Below the pieces are notes generated by a model. It saw nothing but the letters and a program-made list of their open reading frames with translations, was not told where the DNA came from and ran no database searches. Shown here piece by piece: positions 11,895 to 24,000 of a stretch of DNA of 64,000 nucleotides. This DNA is from Fasciola hepatica. Its lineage: Eukaryota; Platyhelminthes; Trematoda; Plagiorchiida; Fasciolidae. Each line of letters opens with the position of its first letter. The first letter of the stretch is position 1. A program made the translations under genes and the position numbers. The stretch spans positions 2,294,001 to 2,358,000 of the forward strand of contig CANUEZ040000191.1 in NCBI GenBank assembly GCA_948099385.1. The letters are read 5' to 3'.

Positions 11895-13660
11895 TAAGGG
11901 AATGCCTTGGTTTTACTTAGGCCCATAAATAGAGAAGTGATGGAACATAGGATTGGATCGGTGTACGAGAATTTGGTTGTTACCGTTCAAAGCGAAAGCG
12001 AAAGCCGAAGCCAATTTGGGGATTGTGCTATATCATGAAGTGTATATGTTGAACAAAGCGTTGAGACCCATATCGGATAGCCTTGTGGTTTGGGTGTTCG
12101 ACTGACATTCGTTCACCCCAACCCTTGTTCGTGTCCCCGTGTGGGCTCTGTCCATGTGCAATGCTCATGATTCCCTTAGCGGATCAAACAGCTGTACAGT
12201 GCTTCCATAACTTTCAATGGTCAGTTCAGTGTTCAAGCTGCATGGAGAATCATATAATACAAATCTACTCTGCTACTGCTCTATTGCATTGTATGAGCAA
12301 TCTGTGTGGGGATTATTCATAAGGGAATGCCTTGGTTTTACTTAGGCCCATAAATAGAGAAGTGATGGAACATAGGATTGGATCGGTGTGCGAGAATTTG
12401 GTTGTTACCGTTGAAAGCGAAAGCGAAAGCCGAAGCCAATTTGGGGATTGTGCTATATCATGTAGTGTATATGTTGAACAAAGCGTTGAGACCCATATCG
12501 GATAGCCTTGTGGTTTGGGTGTTCGACTGACATTCGTTCACCCCAACCCTTGTTCGTGTCCCCGTGTGGGCTCTGTCCATGTGCAATGCTCATGATTCCC
12601 TTAGCGGATCAAACAGCTGTACAGTGCTTCCATAATTTTCAATGGTCAGTTCAGTGTTCAAGCTGCATGGAGAATCATATTATACAAATCTACTCTGCTA
12701 CTGCTCTATTGCATTGTATGAGCAATCTGTGTGTGGATTGTTCATAAGGGAATGCCATGGTTTTACTTAGGCCCATAAATAGAGAAGTGATGGAACATAG
12801 GATTGGATCGGTGTACGAGAATTTGGTTGTTACCGTTCAAAGCGAAAGCGAAAGCCGAAGCCAATTTGGGGATTGTGCTATATCATGAAGTGTATAGTTG
12901 AACAAAGCGTTGAGACCCATATCGGATAGCCTTGTGGTTTGGGTGTTCGACTGACATTCGTTCACCCCAACCCTTGTTCGTGTCCCCGTGTGGGCTCTGT
13001 CCATGTGCAATGCTCATGATTCCCTTAGCGGATCAAACAGCTGTACAGTGCTTCCATAACTTTCAATGGTCAGTTCAGTGTTCAAGCTGCATGGAGAATC
13101 ATATAATACAAATCTACTCTGCTACTGCTCTATTGCATTGTATGAGCAATCTGTGTGGGGATTATTCATAAGGGAATGCCTTGGTTTTACTTAGGCCCAT
13201 AAATAGAGAAGTGATGGAACATAGGATTGGATCGGTGTGCGAGAATTTGGTTGTTACCGTTGAAAGCGAAAGCGAAAGCCGAAGCCAATTTGGGGATTGT
13301 GCTATATCATGTAGTGTATATGTTGAACAAAGCGTTGAGACCCATATCGGATAGCCTTGTGGTTTGGGTGTTCGACTGACATTCGTTCACCCCAACCCTT
13401 GTTCGTGTCCCCGTGTGGGCTCTGTCCATGTGCAATGCTCATGATTCCCTTAGCGGATCAAACAGCTGTACAGTGCTTCCATAATTTTCAATGGTCAGTT
13501 CAGTGTTCAAGCTGCATGGAGAATCATATTATACAAATCTACTCTGCTACTGCTCTATTGCATTGTATGAGCAATCTGTGTGTGGATTGTTCATAAGGGA
13601 ATGCCATGGTTTTACTTAGGCCCATAAATAGAGAAGTGATGGAACATAGGATTGGATCGG
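11895..13660 (+). repeat. 849-bp dimer repeated twice inside copy A
   Basis: A unit with CATGAAGTG, CATAACTTTC and GGGGATTATTCAT alternates with a unit having GTGTGTGGATTG and GCCATGG (12083/12508 and 12932/13357). One base is missing near 12894 (GTATAGTTG for GTATATGTTG), giving a period of 849. Copy B carries the same at about 28459-30224, except that its first dimer has lost the GTGTGTGG variant. Confidence 0.82.
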
Positions 13661-16570
13661 TGTGCGAGAATTTGGTTGTTACCGTTGAAAGCGAAAGCGA
13701 AAGCCGAAGCCAATTAGAGGATTATGCTATATCATGTAGTGTATATGTTGAACAAACCGTTCAGACCCATATCGGATAGCCTTGTGGTTTGGGTGTTCGA
13801 CTGACATTCGTTCACCCCAACCCTTGTTCGTGTCCCCGTGTGGGCTCTGTCCATGTGCAATGCTCATGATTCCCTTAGCGGATCAAACAGCTGTACAGTG
13901 CTTCCATCATTTTCAATGGTCAGTTCAGTGTTCAAGCTGCATGGAGAATCATATTATACAAATCTACTCTGCTACTGCTCTATTGCATTGTATGAGCAAT
14001 CTGTGTGGGGATTGTTCATAAGGGAATGCCTTGGTTTTACTTAGGCCCATAAATAGAGAAGTGATGGAACATAGGATTGGATCGGTGTGCGAGAATTTGG
14101 TTGTTACCGTTCAAAGCGAAAGCGAAAGCCGAATCCAATTTGGGGATTGTGCTATATCATGTATTGTATATGTTGAACAAAGCGTTGAGACCCATATCGG
14201 ATAGCCTTGTGGTTTGGGTGTTCGACTGACATTCGTTCACCCCAACCCTTGTTCGTGTCCCCGTGTGGGCTCTGTCCATGTGCAATGCTCATGATTCCCT
14301 TAGCGGATCAAACAGCTGTACAGTGCTTCCATCATTTTAAATGGTCAGTTTAGTGTTCAAGCTGCATGGAGAATCATATCATACAAATCTACTCTGCTAC
14401 TGCTCTATTGCATTGTATGAGCAATCTGTGTGGGGATTGTTCATAAGGGAATGCCTTGGTTTTACTTAGGCCCATAAATAGAGAAGTGATGGAACATAGG
14501 ATTGGATTGGTTTGCGAGAATTTGGTTGTTACCGTTCAAAGCGGAAGCGAAAGCCGAAGCCAATTAGGGGATTGTGCTATATCATGTATTGTATATGTTG
14601 AACAAAGCTTTGAGACCCATATCGGATAGCCTTGTGGTTTGGGTGTTCGACTGACAATCGTTCACCCCAACCCTTGTTCGTGTCCCCGTGTGGGCTCTGT
14701 CCATGTGCAATGCTCATGAATCCCTTAGCGGATCAAACAGCAGTACAGCGCTTCCATCATTTTCAATGGTCAGTTCAGTGTTCAAGCTGCATGGAGAATC
14801 ATATTATACAAATCTACTCTGCTACTGTTCTATTGCATTGTATGAGCAATCTGTGTGGGGATTGTTCATAAGGGAATGCCGTGGTTTAACTTAGGCCCAT
14901 AAATAGAGAAGTGATGGAACATAGGATTGGATCGGTGTGCGAGAATTCGGTTGTTACCGTTCAAAACGAAAGCGAAAGCCGAATCCAATTTGGGGATTGT
15001 GCTATATCATGTATTGTATATGTTGAACAAAGCGTTGAGACCCATATCGGATAGCCTTGTGGTTTGGGTGTTCGACTGACATTCGTTCACCCCAACCCTT
15101 GTTCGTGTCCCCGTGTGGGCTCTGTCCATGTGCAATGCTCATGATTCCCTTAGCGGATCAAACAGCTGTACAGTGTTTACATCATTTTCAATGGTCAGTT
15201 CAGTGTTCAAGCTGCATGGAGAATCATATTATACAAATCTACTCTGCTACTGCTCTATTGCATTGTATGAGAATCTGTGTGGGGATTGTTCATAAGGGAA
15301 TGCCTTGGTTTAACTTAGGCCCATAAATAGAGAAGTGATGGAACATAGGATTGGATCGGTGTGCGAGAATTTGGTTGTTACCGTTCAAAGCGAAAGCGAA
15401 AGCCGAAGCCAATTCGGGGATTGTGCTATATCATGTAGTGTATATGTTGAACAAAGCGTTGAGACCCATATCGGATAGCCTTGTGGTTTGGGTGTTCGAC
15501 TGACATTCGTTCACCCCAACCCTTGATCGTGTCCCCGTGTGGGCTCTGTCCATGTGCAATGCTCATGATTCCCTTAGCGGATCAAACAGCTGTACAGTGC
15601 TTCCATCATTTTCAATGGTCAGTTCAGTGTTCAAGCTGCATGGAGAATCATATTATACAAATCTACTCTGCTACTGCTCTATTGCATTGTATGAGCAATC
15701 TGTGTGGGGATTGTTCATAAGGGAATGCCTTGGTTTTACTTAGGCCCATAAATGGAGAATTGATGGAACATAGGATTGGATCGGTGTGCGAGAATTTGGT
15801 TGTTACCGTTCAAAGCGAAAGCGAAAGCCGAAGCCAATTAGGGGATTGTGCTATATCATGTATTGTATATGTTGAACAAAGCTTTGAGACCCATATCGGA
15901 TAGCCTTGTGGTTTGGGTGTTCGACTGACAATCGTTCACCCAAACCCTTGTTCGTGTCCCCGTGTGGGCTCTGTCCATGTGCAATGCTCATGATTCTCTT
16001 AGCGGATCAAACAGCTGTACAGTGCTTCCATCATTTTCAATGGTCAGTTCAGTGTTCAAGCTGCATGGAGAATCATATTATACAAATCTACTCTGCTACT
16101 GCTCTATTGCATTGTATGAGCAATCTGTGTGTGGATTGTTCATAAGGGAATGCCTTGGTTTTACTTAGGCCCACAAATAGAGAAGTGATGGAACATAGGA
16201 TTGGATCGGTGTGCGAGAATTTGGTTGTTACCGTTCAAAGCCAAAGCGAAAGCCGAATCCAATTTGGGGATTGTGCTATATCATGTAGTGTATATGTTGA
16301 ACAAAGCGTTCAGACCCATATCGGATAGCCTTGTGGTTTGGGTGTTCGACTGACAATCGTTCACCCAAACCCTTGTTCGTGTCTCCGTGTGGGCTCTGTC
16401 CATGTGCAATGCTCTTGATTCCCCTAGCGGATCAAACAGCTGTACAGTGCTTCCATCATTTTCAATGGTCAGTTCAGTGTTCAAGCTGCATGGAGAATCA
16501 TATTATACAAATCTACTCTGCTACTGCTCTATTGCATTGTATGAGCAATCTGTGTGGGGATTGTTCATAA

Positions 16571-17420
16571 GGGAATGCCTTGGTTTTACTTAGGCCCATA
16601 AATAGAGAAGTGATGGAATATAGGATTGGATCGGTGCGCGAGAATTTGGTTGTTACCGTTCAAAGCGAAAGCGAAAGCCGAATCCAATTTGGGGATTGTG
16701 CTATATCATGTAGTTTATATGTTGAACAACGCATTGAGACCCATATCGGATAGCCTTGTGGTTTGGGTGTTCGACTGACATTCGTTCACCCCAACCCTTG
16801 TTCGTGTCCCCGTGTGGGCTCTGTCCATGTGCAATGCTCATGATTCCCTTAGCGGATCAAACAGCTGTACAGTGCTTCCATCATTTTCAATGGTCAGTTC
16901 AGTGTTCAAGCTGCATGGAGAATCATATTATACAAATCTACTCTGCTACTGCTCTATTGCATTGTATGAGCAATCTGTGTGGGGATTGTTCATAAGGGAA
17001 TGCCTTGGTTTTACTTAGGCCCATAAATAGAGAAGTGATGGAATATAGGATTGGATCGGTGCGCGAGAATTTGGTTGTTACCGTTCAAAGCGAAAGCGAA
17101 AGCCGAAGCCCATTTGGGGATTGTGCTATATCATGTAGTTTATATGTTGAACAACGCATTGAGACCCATATCGGATAGCCTTGTGGTTTGGGTGTTCGAC
17201 TGACATTCGTTCACCCCAACCCTTGTTCGTGTCCCCGTGTGGGCTCTGTCCATGTGCAATGCTCATGATTCCCTTAGCGGATCAAACAGCTGTACAGTGC
17301 TTCCATCATTTTCAATGGTCAGTTCAGTGTTCAAGCTGCATGGAGAATCATATTATACAAATCTACTCTGCTACTGCTCTATTGCATTGTATGAGCAATC
17401 TGTGTGGGGATTGTTCATAA
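16571..17420 (+). repeat. Adjacent near-identical monomer pair
   Basis: Two successive units share GGAATATAGG, GTGCGCGAG, TAGTTTATATG and CAACGCATTGAG. They differ at GAATCCAATTT against GAAGCCCATTT. This is a one-monomer duplication. The pair recurs in copy B at 33135-33984. Confidence 0.8.
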
Positions 17421-17532
17421 GGGAATGCCTTGGTTTTACTTAGGCCCATAAATAGAGAAGTGATGGAACATAGGATTGGATCGGTGTGCGAGAATTTGGT
17501 TGTTACCGTTCAAAGCGAAAGCGAAAGCCGAA

Positions 17533-18055
17533 TCCAATTTGGGGATTGTGCTATATCATGTATTGTATATGTTGAACAAAGCGTTGAGACCCATATCGGA
17601 TAGCCTTGTGGTTTGGGTGTTCGACTGACATTCGTTCACCCCAACCCTTGTTCGTGTCCCCGTGTGGGCTCTGTCCATGTGCAATGCTCATGATTCCCTT
17701 AGCGGATCAAACAGCTGTACAGTGCTTCCATCATTTTCCATGGCCAGTTCAGTGTTCAAGCTGCATGGAGAATCATATCATACAAATCTACTCTGCTACT
17801 GCTCTATTGCATTGTATGAGCAATCTGTGTGGGGATTGTTCATAAGGGAATGCCTTGGTTTTACTTAGGCCCATAAATAGAGAAGTGATGGAACATAGGA
17901 TTGGATTGGTTTGCGAGAATTTGGTTGTTACCGTTCAAAGCGGAAGCGAAAGCCGAAGCCAATTAGGGGATTGTGCTATATCATGTATTGTATATGTTGA
18001 ACAAAGCTTTGAGACCCATATCGGATAGCCTTGTGGTTTGGGTGTTCGACTGACA
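17533..18055 (+). repeat. Junction segment between the 39-monomer copies
   Basis: This stretch does not match the sequence 16,564 bp away. It matches 30697-31219, which lies 13,164 bp downstream (31 monomers less 11 bp). Shared marks are CATTTTCCATGGCCAG, CATATCATAC, GGATTGGTTTGCGAG and GCGGAAGCG. The unit spanning 17.86-18.28 kb is therefore chimeric: its left part belongs to the type at 14.6/31.2 kb and its right part to the type at 1.5 kb. This is what an in-register unequal crossover would leave. Confidence 0.75.
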
Positions 18056-21000
18056 ATCGTTCACCCCAACCCTTGTTCGTGTCCCCGTGTGGGCTCTGTC
18101 CATGTGCAATGCTCATGATTCCCTTAGCGGATCAAACAGCTGTACAGTGCTTCCATCATTTTCAATGGTCAGTTCAGTGTTCAAGCTGCATGGAGAATCA
18201 TATTATACAAATCTACTCTGCTACTGCTCTATTGCATTGTATGAGCAATCTGTGTGGGGATTGTTCATAAGGGAATGCCTTGGTTTTACTTAGGCCCATA
18301 AATAGAGAAGTGATGGAACATAGGATTGGATCGGTGTACGAGAATTTGGTTGTTACCGTTCAAAGCGAAAGCGAAAGCCGAAGCCAATTTGGGGATTGTG
18401 CTATATCATGTAGTGTATATGTTGAACAAAGCGTTCAGACCCATATCGGATAGCCTTGTAGTTTGGGTGTTCGACTGACATTCGTTCACCCCAACCCTTG
18501 TTCGTGTCCCCGTGTGGGCTCTGTCCATGTGCAATGCTCATCAATTCCCTTAGCGGATCAAACAGCTGTACAGTGCTTCCATCATTTTCAATGGTCAGTT
18601 CAGTGTTCAAGCTGCATGGAGAATCATATTATACAAATCTACTCTGCTACTGCTCTATTGCATTGTATGAGCAATCTGTGTGGGGATTGTTCATAAGGGA
18701 ATGCCTTGGTTTTACTTAGGCCCACAAATAGAGAAGTGATGGAACATAGGATTGGATCGTTGTGCGAGAAATTGATTGTTACCGTTGAAAGTGAAAGCGA
18801 AAGCCGAATCCAATTTGGGGATTGTGCTATATCATGTATTGTATATGTTGAACAAAGCGTTCAGACCCATATCGGATAGCCTTGTGGTTTGGGTGTTCGA
18901 CTGACATTCGTTCACCCCAACCCTTGTTCGTGTCCCCGTGTGGGCTCTGTCCATGTGCAATGCTCATGATTCCCTTAGCGGATCAAACAGCTGTACAGTG
19001 CTTCCATCATTTTCAATGGTCAGTTCAGTGTTCAAGCTGCATGGAGAATCATATTATACAAATCTACTCTGCTACTGCTCTATTGCATTGTATGAGCAAT
19101 CTGTGTGGGGATTGTTCATAAGGGAATGCCTTGGTTTTACTTAGGCCCATAAATAGAGAAGTGATGGAACATAGGATTGGATCGGTGTACAAGAATTTGG
19201 TAGTTACCGTTCAAAGCGAAAGCGAAAGCCGAAGCCAATTTGGGGGTTGTGCTATATCATGTATTGTATATGTTGAACAAAGCGTTGAGACCCATATCGG
19301 ATAGCCTTGTGGTTTGGGTGTTCGACTGACATTCGTTCACCCCAACCCTTGTTCGTGTCCCCGTGTGGGCTCTGTCCATGTGCAATGCTCATGATTCCCT
19401 TAGCGGATCAAACAGCTGTACAGTGCTTCCATCATTTTCAATGGTCAGTTCAGTGTTCAAGCTGCATGGAGAATCATATTATACAAATCTACTCTGCTAC
19501 TGCTCTATTGCATTGTATGAGCAATCTGTGTGGGGATTGTTCATAAGGGAATGCCTTGGTTTTACTTAGGCCCATAAATAGAGAAGTGATGGAACATAGG
19601 ATTGGATCGGTGTACAAGAATTTGGTAGTTACCGTTCAAAGCGAAAGCGAAAGCCGAAGCCAATTTGGGGGTTGTGCTATATCATGTATTGTATATGTTG
19701 AACAAATCGTTGAGACCCATATCGGATAGCCTTGTGGTTTGGGTGTTCGACTGACATTCGTTCACCCCAACCCTTGTTCGTGTCCCCGTGTGGGCTCTGT
19801 CCATGTGCAATGCTCATGATTCCCTTAGCGGATCAAACAGCTGTACAGTGCTTCCATCATTTTCAATGGTCAGTTCAGTGTTCAAGCTGCATGGAGAATC
19901 ATATTATACAAATCTACTCTGCTACTGCTCTATTGCATTGTATGAGCAATCTGTGTGGGGATTGTTCATAAGGGAATGCCTTGGTTTTACTTAGGCCCAT
20001 AAATAGAGAAGTGATGGAAAATAGGATTGGATCGGTGTGCGAGAATTTGGTTGTTACCGTTCAAAGCGAAAGCGAAAGCCGAAGCCAATTTGGGGATTAT
20101 GCTATATCATGTAGTGTATATGTTGAACAACGCGTTGAGACCCATATCGGATAGCCTTGTGATTTGGGTGTTCGAATGACATTCGTTCACCCCAACCCTT
20201 GTTCGTGTCCCCGTGTGGGCTCTGTCCATGTGCAATGCTGATGATTCCCTTAGCGGATCAAACAGCTGTACAGTGCTTCCATAATTTTCAATGGTCAGTT
20301 CAGTGTTCAAGCTGCATGGAGAATCATATTATACAAATCTACTCTGCTACTGCTCTATTGCATTGTATGAGCAATCTGTGTGGATTGTTCATAAGGGAAT
20401 GCCTTGGTTTTACTTAGGCCCATAAATAGAGAAGTGATGGAACATAGGATTGGATCGGTGTGCGAGAATTTGGTTGTTACCGTTCAAAGCGAAAGCGAAA
20501 GCCGAAGCCAATTTGAGGATTGTGCTATATCATGTATTGTATATGTTGAACAAAGCGTTCAGACCCATATCGGATAGCCTTGTGGTTTGGGTGTTCGACT
20601 GACATTCGTTCACCCCAACCCTTGTTCGTGTCCCCGTGTGGGCTCTGTCCATGTGCAATGCTCATGATTCCCTTAGCGGATCAAACAGCTGTACAGTGCT
20701 TCCATCATTTTCAATGGTCAGTTCAGTGTTCAAGCTGCATGGAGAATCATATTATACAAATCTACTCTGCTACTGCTCTATTGCATTGTATGAGCAATCT
20801 GTGTGGGGATTGTTCATAAGGGAATGCCTTGGTTTTACTTAGGCCCATAAATAGAGAAGTGATGGAACATAGGATTGGATCGGTGTGTGAGAATTTGGTT
20901 GTTACCGTTCAAAGCGAAAGCGAAAGCCGAAGCCAATTTGGGGATTGTGCTATATCATGTAGTGTATATGTTGAACAAAGCGTTGAGACCCATATGGGAT

Positions 21001-24000
21001 AGCCTTGTGGTTTGGGTGTTCGACTGACATTCGTTCACCCCAACCCTTGTTCGTGTCCCCGTGTGGGCTCTGTCCATGTGCAATGCTCATGATTCCCTTA
21101 GCGGATCAAACAGCTGTACAGTGCTTCCATCATTTTCAATGGTCAGTTCAGTGTTCAAGCTGCATGGAGAATCATATTATACAAATCTACTCTGCTACTG
21201 CTCTATTGCATTGTATGACCAATCTGTGTGGGGATTGTTCATAAGGGAATGCCTTGGTTTTACTTAGGCCCATAAATAGAGAAGTGATGGAACATAGGAT
21301 TGGATCGGTGTGCGAGAATTTGGTTGTTACCGTTCAAAGCGAAAGCGAAAGCCGAAGCCAATTTGGGGATTGTGCTATATCATGTAGTGTATATGTTGAA
21401 CAAAGCGTTGAGACCCATATCGGATAGCCTTGTGGTTTGGGTGTTCGAATGACATTCGTTCACCCCAACCCTTGTTCGTGTCCCCGTGTGGGCTCTGTCC
21501 ATGTGCAATGCTCATGATTCCCTTAGCGGATCAAACAGCTGTACAGTGCTTCCATCATTTTCAATGGTCAGTTCAGTGTTCAAGCTGCATGGAGAATCAT
21601 ATTATACAAATCTACTCTGCTACTGCTCTATTGCATTGTATGAGCAATCTGTGTAGATTGATCATAAGGGAATGCCTTGGTTTTACTTAGGCCCATAAAT
21701 AGAGAAGTGATGGAACATAGGATTGGATCGGTGTGCGAGAATTTGGTTGTTACCGTTCAAAGCGAAAGCGAAAGCCGAAGCCAATTTGGGGATTGTGCTA
21801 TATCATGTAGTGTATATGTTGAACAAAGCGTTGAGACCCATATCGGATAGCCTTGTGGTTTGGGTGTTCGAATGACATTCGTTCACCCCAACCCTTGTTC
21901 GTGTCCCCGTGTGGGCTCTGTCCATGTGCAATGCTCATGATTCCCTTAGCGGATCAAACAGCTGTACAGTGCTTCCATCATTTTCAATGGTCAGTTCAGT
22001 GTTCAAGCTGCATGGAGAATCATATTATACAAATGTACTCTGCTACTGCTCTATTGCATTGTATGAGCAATCTGTGTGGGGATTGTTCATAAGGGAATGC
22101 CTTGGTTTTACTTAGGCCCATAAATAGAGAAGTGATGGAACATAGGATTGGATCGGTGTACGAGAATTTGGTTGTTACCGTTCAAAGCCAAAGCGAAAGC
22201 CGAAGCCAATTTGGGGATTGTGCTATATCATGTAGTGTATATGTTGAACAAAGCGTTGAGACCCATATCGGATAGCCTTGTGGTTTGGGTGTTCGAATGA
22301 CATTCGTTCACCCCAACCCTTGTTCGTGTCCCCGTGTGGGCTCTGTCCATGTGCAATGCTCATGATTCCCTTAGCGGATCAAACAGCTGTACAGTGCTTC
22401 CATCATTTTCAATGGTCAGTTCAGTGTTCAAGCTGCATGGAGAATCATATTATACAAATCTACTCTGCTACTGCTCTATTGCATTGTATGAGCAATCTGT
22501 GTAGATTGATCATAAGGGAATGCCTTGGTTTTACTTAGGCCCATAAATAGAGAAGTGATGGAACATAGGATTGGATCGGTGTGCGAGAATTTGGTTGTTA
22601 CCGTTCAAAGCGAAAGCGAAAGCCGAAGCCAATTTGGGGATTGTGCTATATCATGTAGTGTATATGTTGAACAAAGCGTTGAGACCCATATCGGATAGCC
22701 TTGTGGTTTGGGTGTTCGAATGACATTCGTTCACCCCAACCCTTGTTCGTGTCCCCGTGTGGGCTCTGTCCATGTGCAATGCTCATGATTCCCTTAGCGG
22801 ATCAAACAGCTGTACAGTGCTTCCATCATTTTCAATGGTCAGTTCAGTGTTCAAGCTGCATGGAGAATCATATTATACAAATGTACTCTGCTACTGCTCT
22901 ATTGCATTGTATGAGCAATCTGTGTGGGGATTGTTCATAAGGGAATGCCTTGGTTTTACTTAGGCCCATAAATAGAGAAGTGACGGAACATAGGATTGGA
23001 TCGGTGTACGAGAATTTGGTTGTTACCGTTGAAAGCGAAAGCGAAAGCCGAAGCCAATTTGGGGATTGTGCTATATCATGTAGTGTATATGTTGAACAAA
23101 GCGTTCAGACCCATATGGGATAGCCTTGTGGTTTGGGTGTTCGACTGACATTCGTTCACCCCAACCCTTGTTCGTGTCCCCGTGTGGGCTCTGTCCATGT
23201 GCAATGCTCATGCTTCACTAAGCGGATCAAAAAGCTGTACAGTGCTTCCATAATTTTCAATGGTCACTTCAGTGTTCAAGCTGCATGGAGAATCATATTA
23301 TACAAATCTACTCTGCTACTGCTCTATTGCGTTGTATGAGCAATCTGTGTGGGGATTGTTCATAAGGGAATGCCTTGGTTTTACTTAGGCCCATAAATAG
23401 AGAAGTGATGGAACATAGGATTGGATCGGTGTGCGAGAATTTGGTTGTTACCGTTCAAAGCGAAAGCGAAAGCCGAAGTCAATTTGAGGATTGTGCTATA
23501 TCATGTATTGTACATGTTGAACAAAGCGTTCAGACCCATATCGGATAGCCTTGTGGTTTGGGTGTTCGACTGACATTCGTTCACCCCAACCCTTGTTCGT
23601 GTCCCCGTGTAGGCTCTGTCCATGTGCAATGCTCATGATTCCCTTAGCGGATCAAACAGCTGTACAGTGCTTCCATCATTTTCAATGGTCAGTTCAGTGT
23701 TCAAGCTGCATGGAGTATCATATTATACAAATCTACTCTGCTACTGCTCTATTGCATTGTATGAGCAATCTGTGTGGGGATTGTTCATAAGGGAATGCCT
23801 TGGTTTTACTTAGGCCCATAAATAGAGAAGTGACGGAACATAGGATTGGATCGGTGTACGAGAATTTGGTTGTTACCGTTCAAAGCGAAAGCGAAAGCCG
23901 AAGCCAATTTGGGGATTGTGCTATATCATGTATTGAATATGTTGAACAAAGCGTTCAGACCCATATCGGATAGCCTTGTGGTTTGGGTGTTCGACTGACA

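Larger units (their letters stand above)
1492..17532 (+). repeat. 39-monomer higher-order block, copy A
   Basis: Sequence from here matches the sequence 16,564 bp downstream (39 monomers less 11 bp of net indels). The same unusual monomers appear in the same order: the CATCAATTCCC unit near 1977, the GTGTAGATTGATC units at 5088 and 5937, the CATGCTTCAC units near 6650, 8770, 10045 and 10895, the GAACAACGCG unit near 11630, and the 424-bp units near 12894 and 15270. The left limit is the ACATTCG/ACAATCG difference (1491 against 18055). The right limit lies between 17347 and 17533. I found ten differences between the copies: 2196, 8599, 9661, 12734, 13908, 14339, 14340, 14345, 14351 and 17346. 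Confidence 0.93.
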
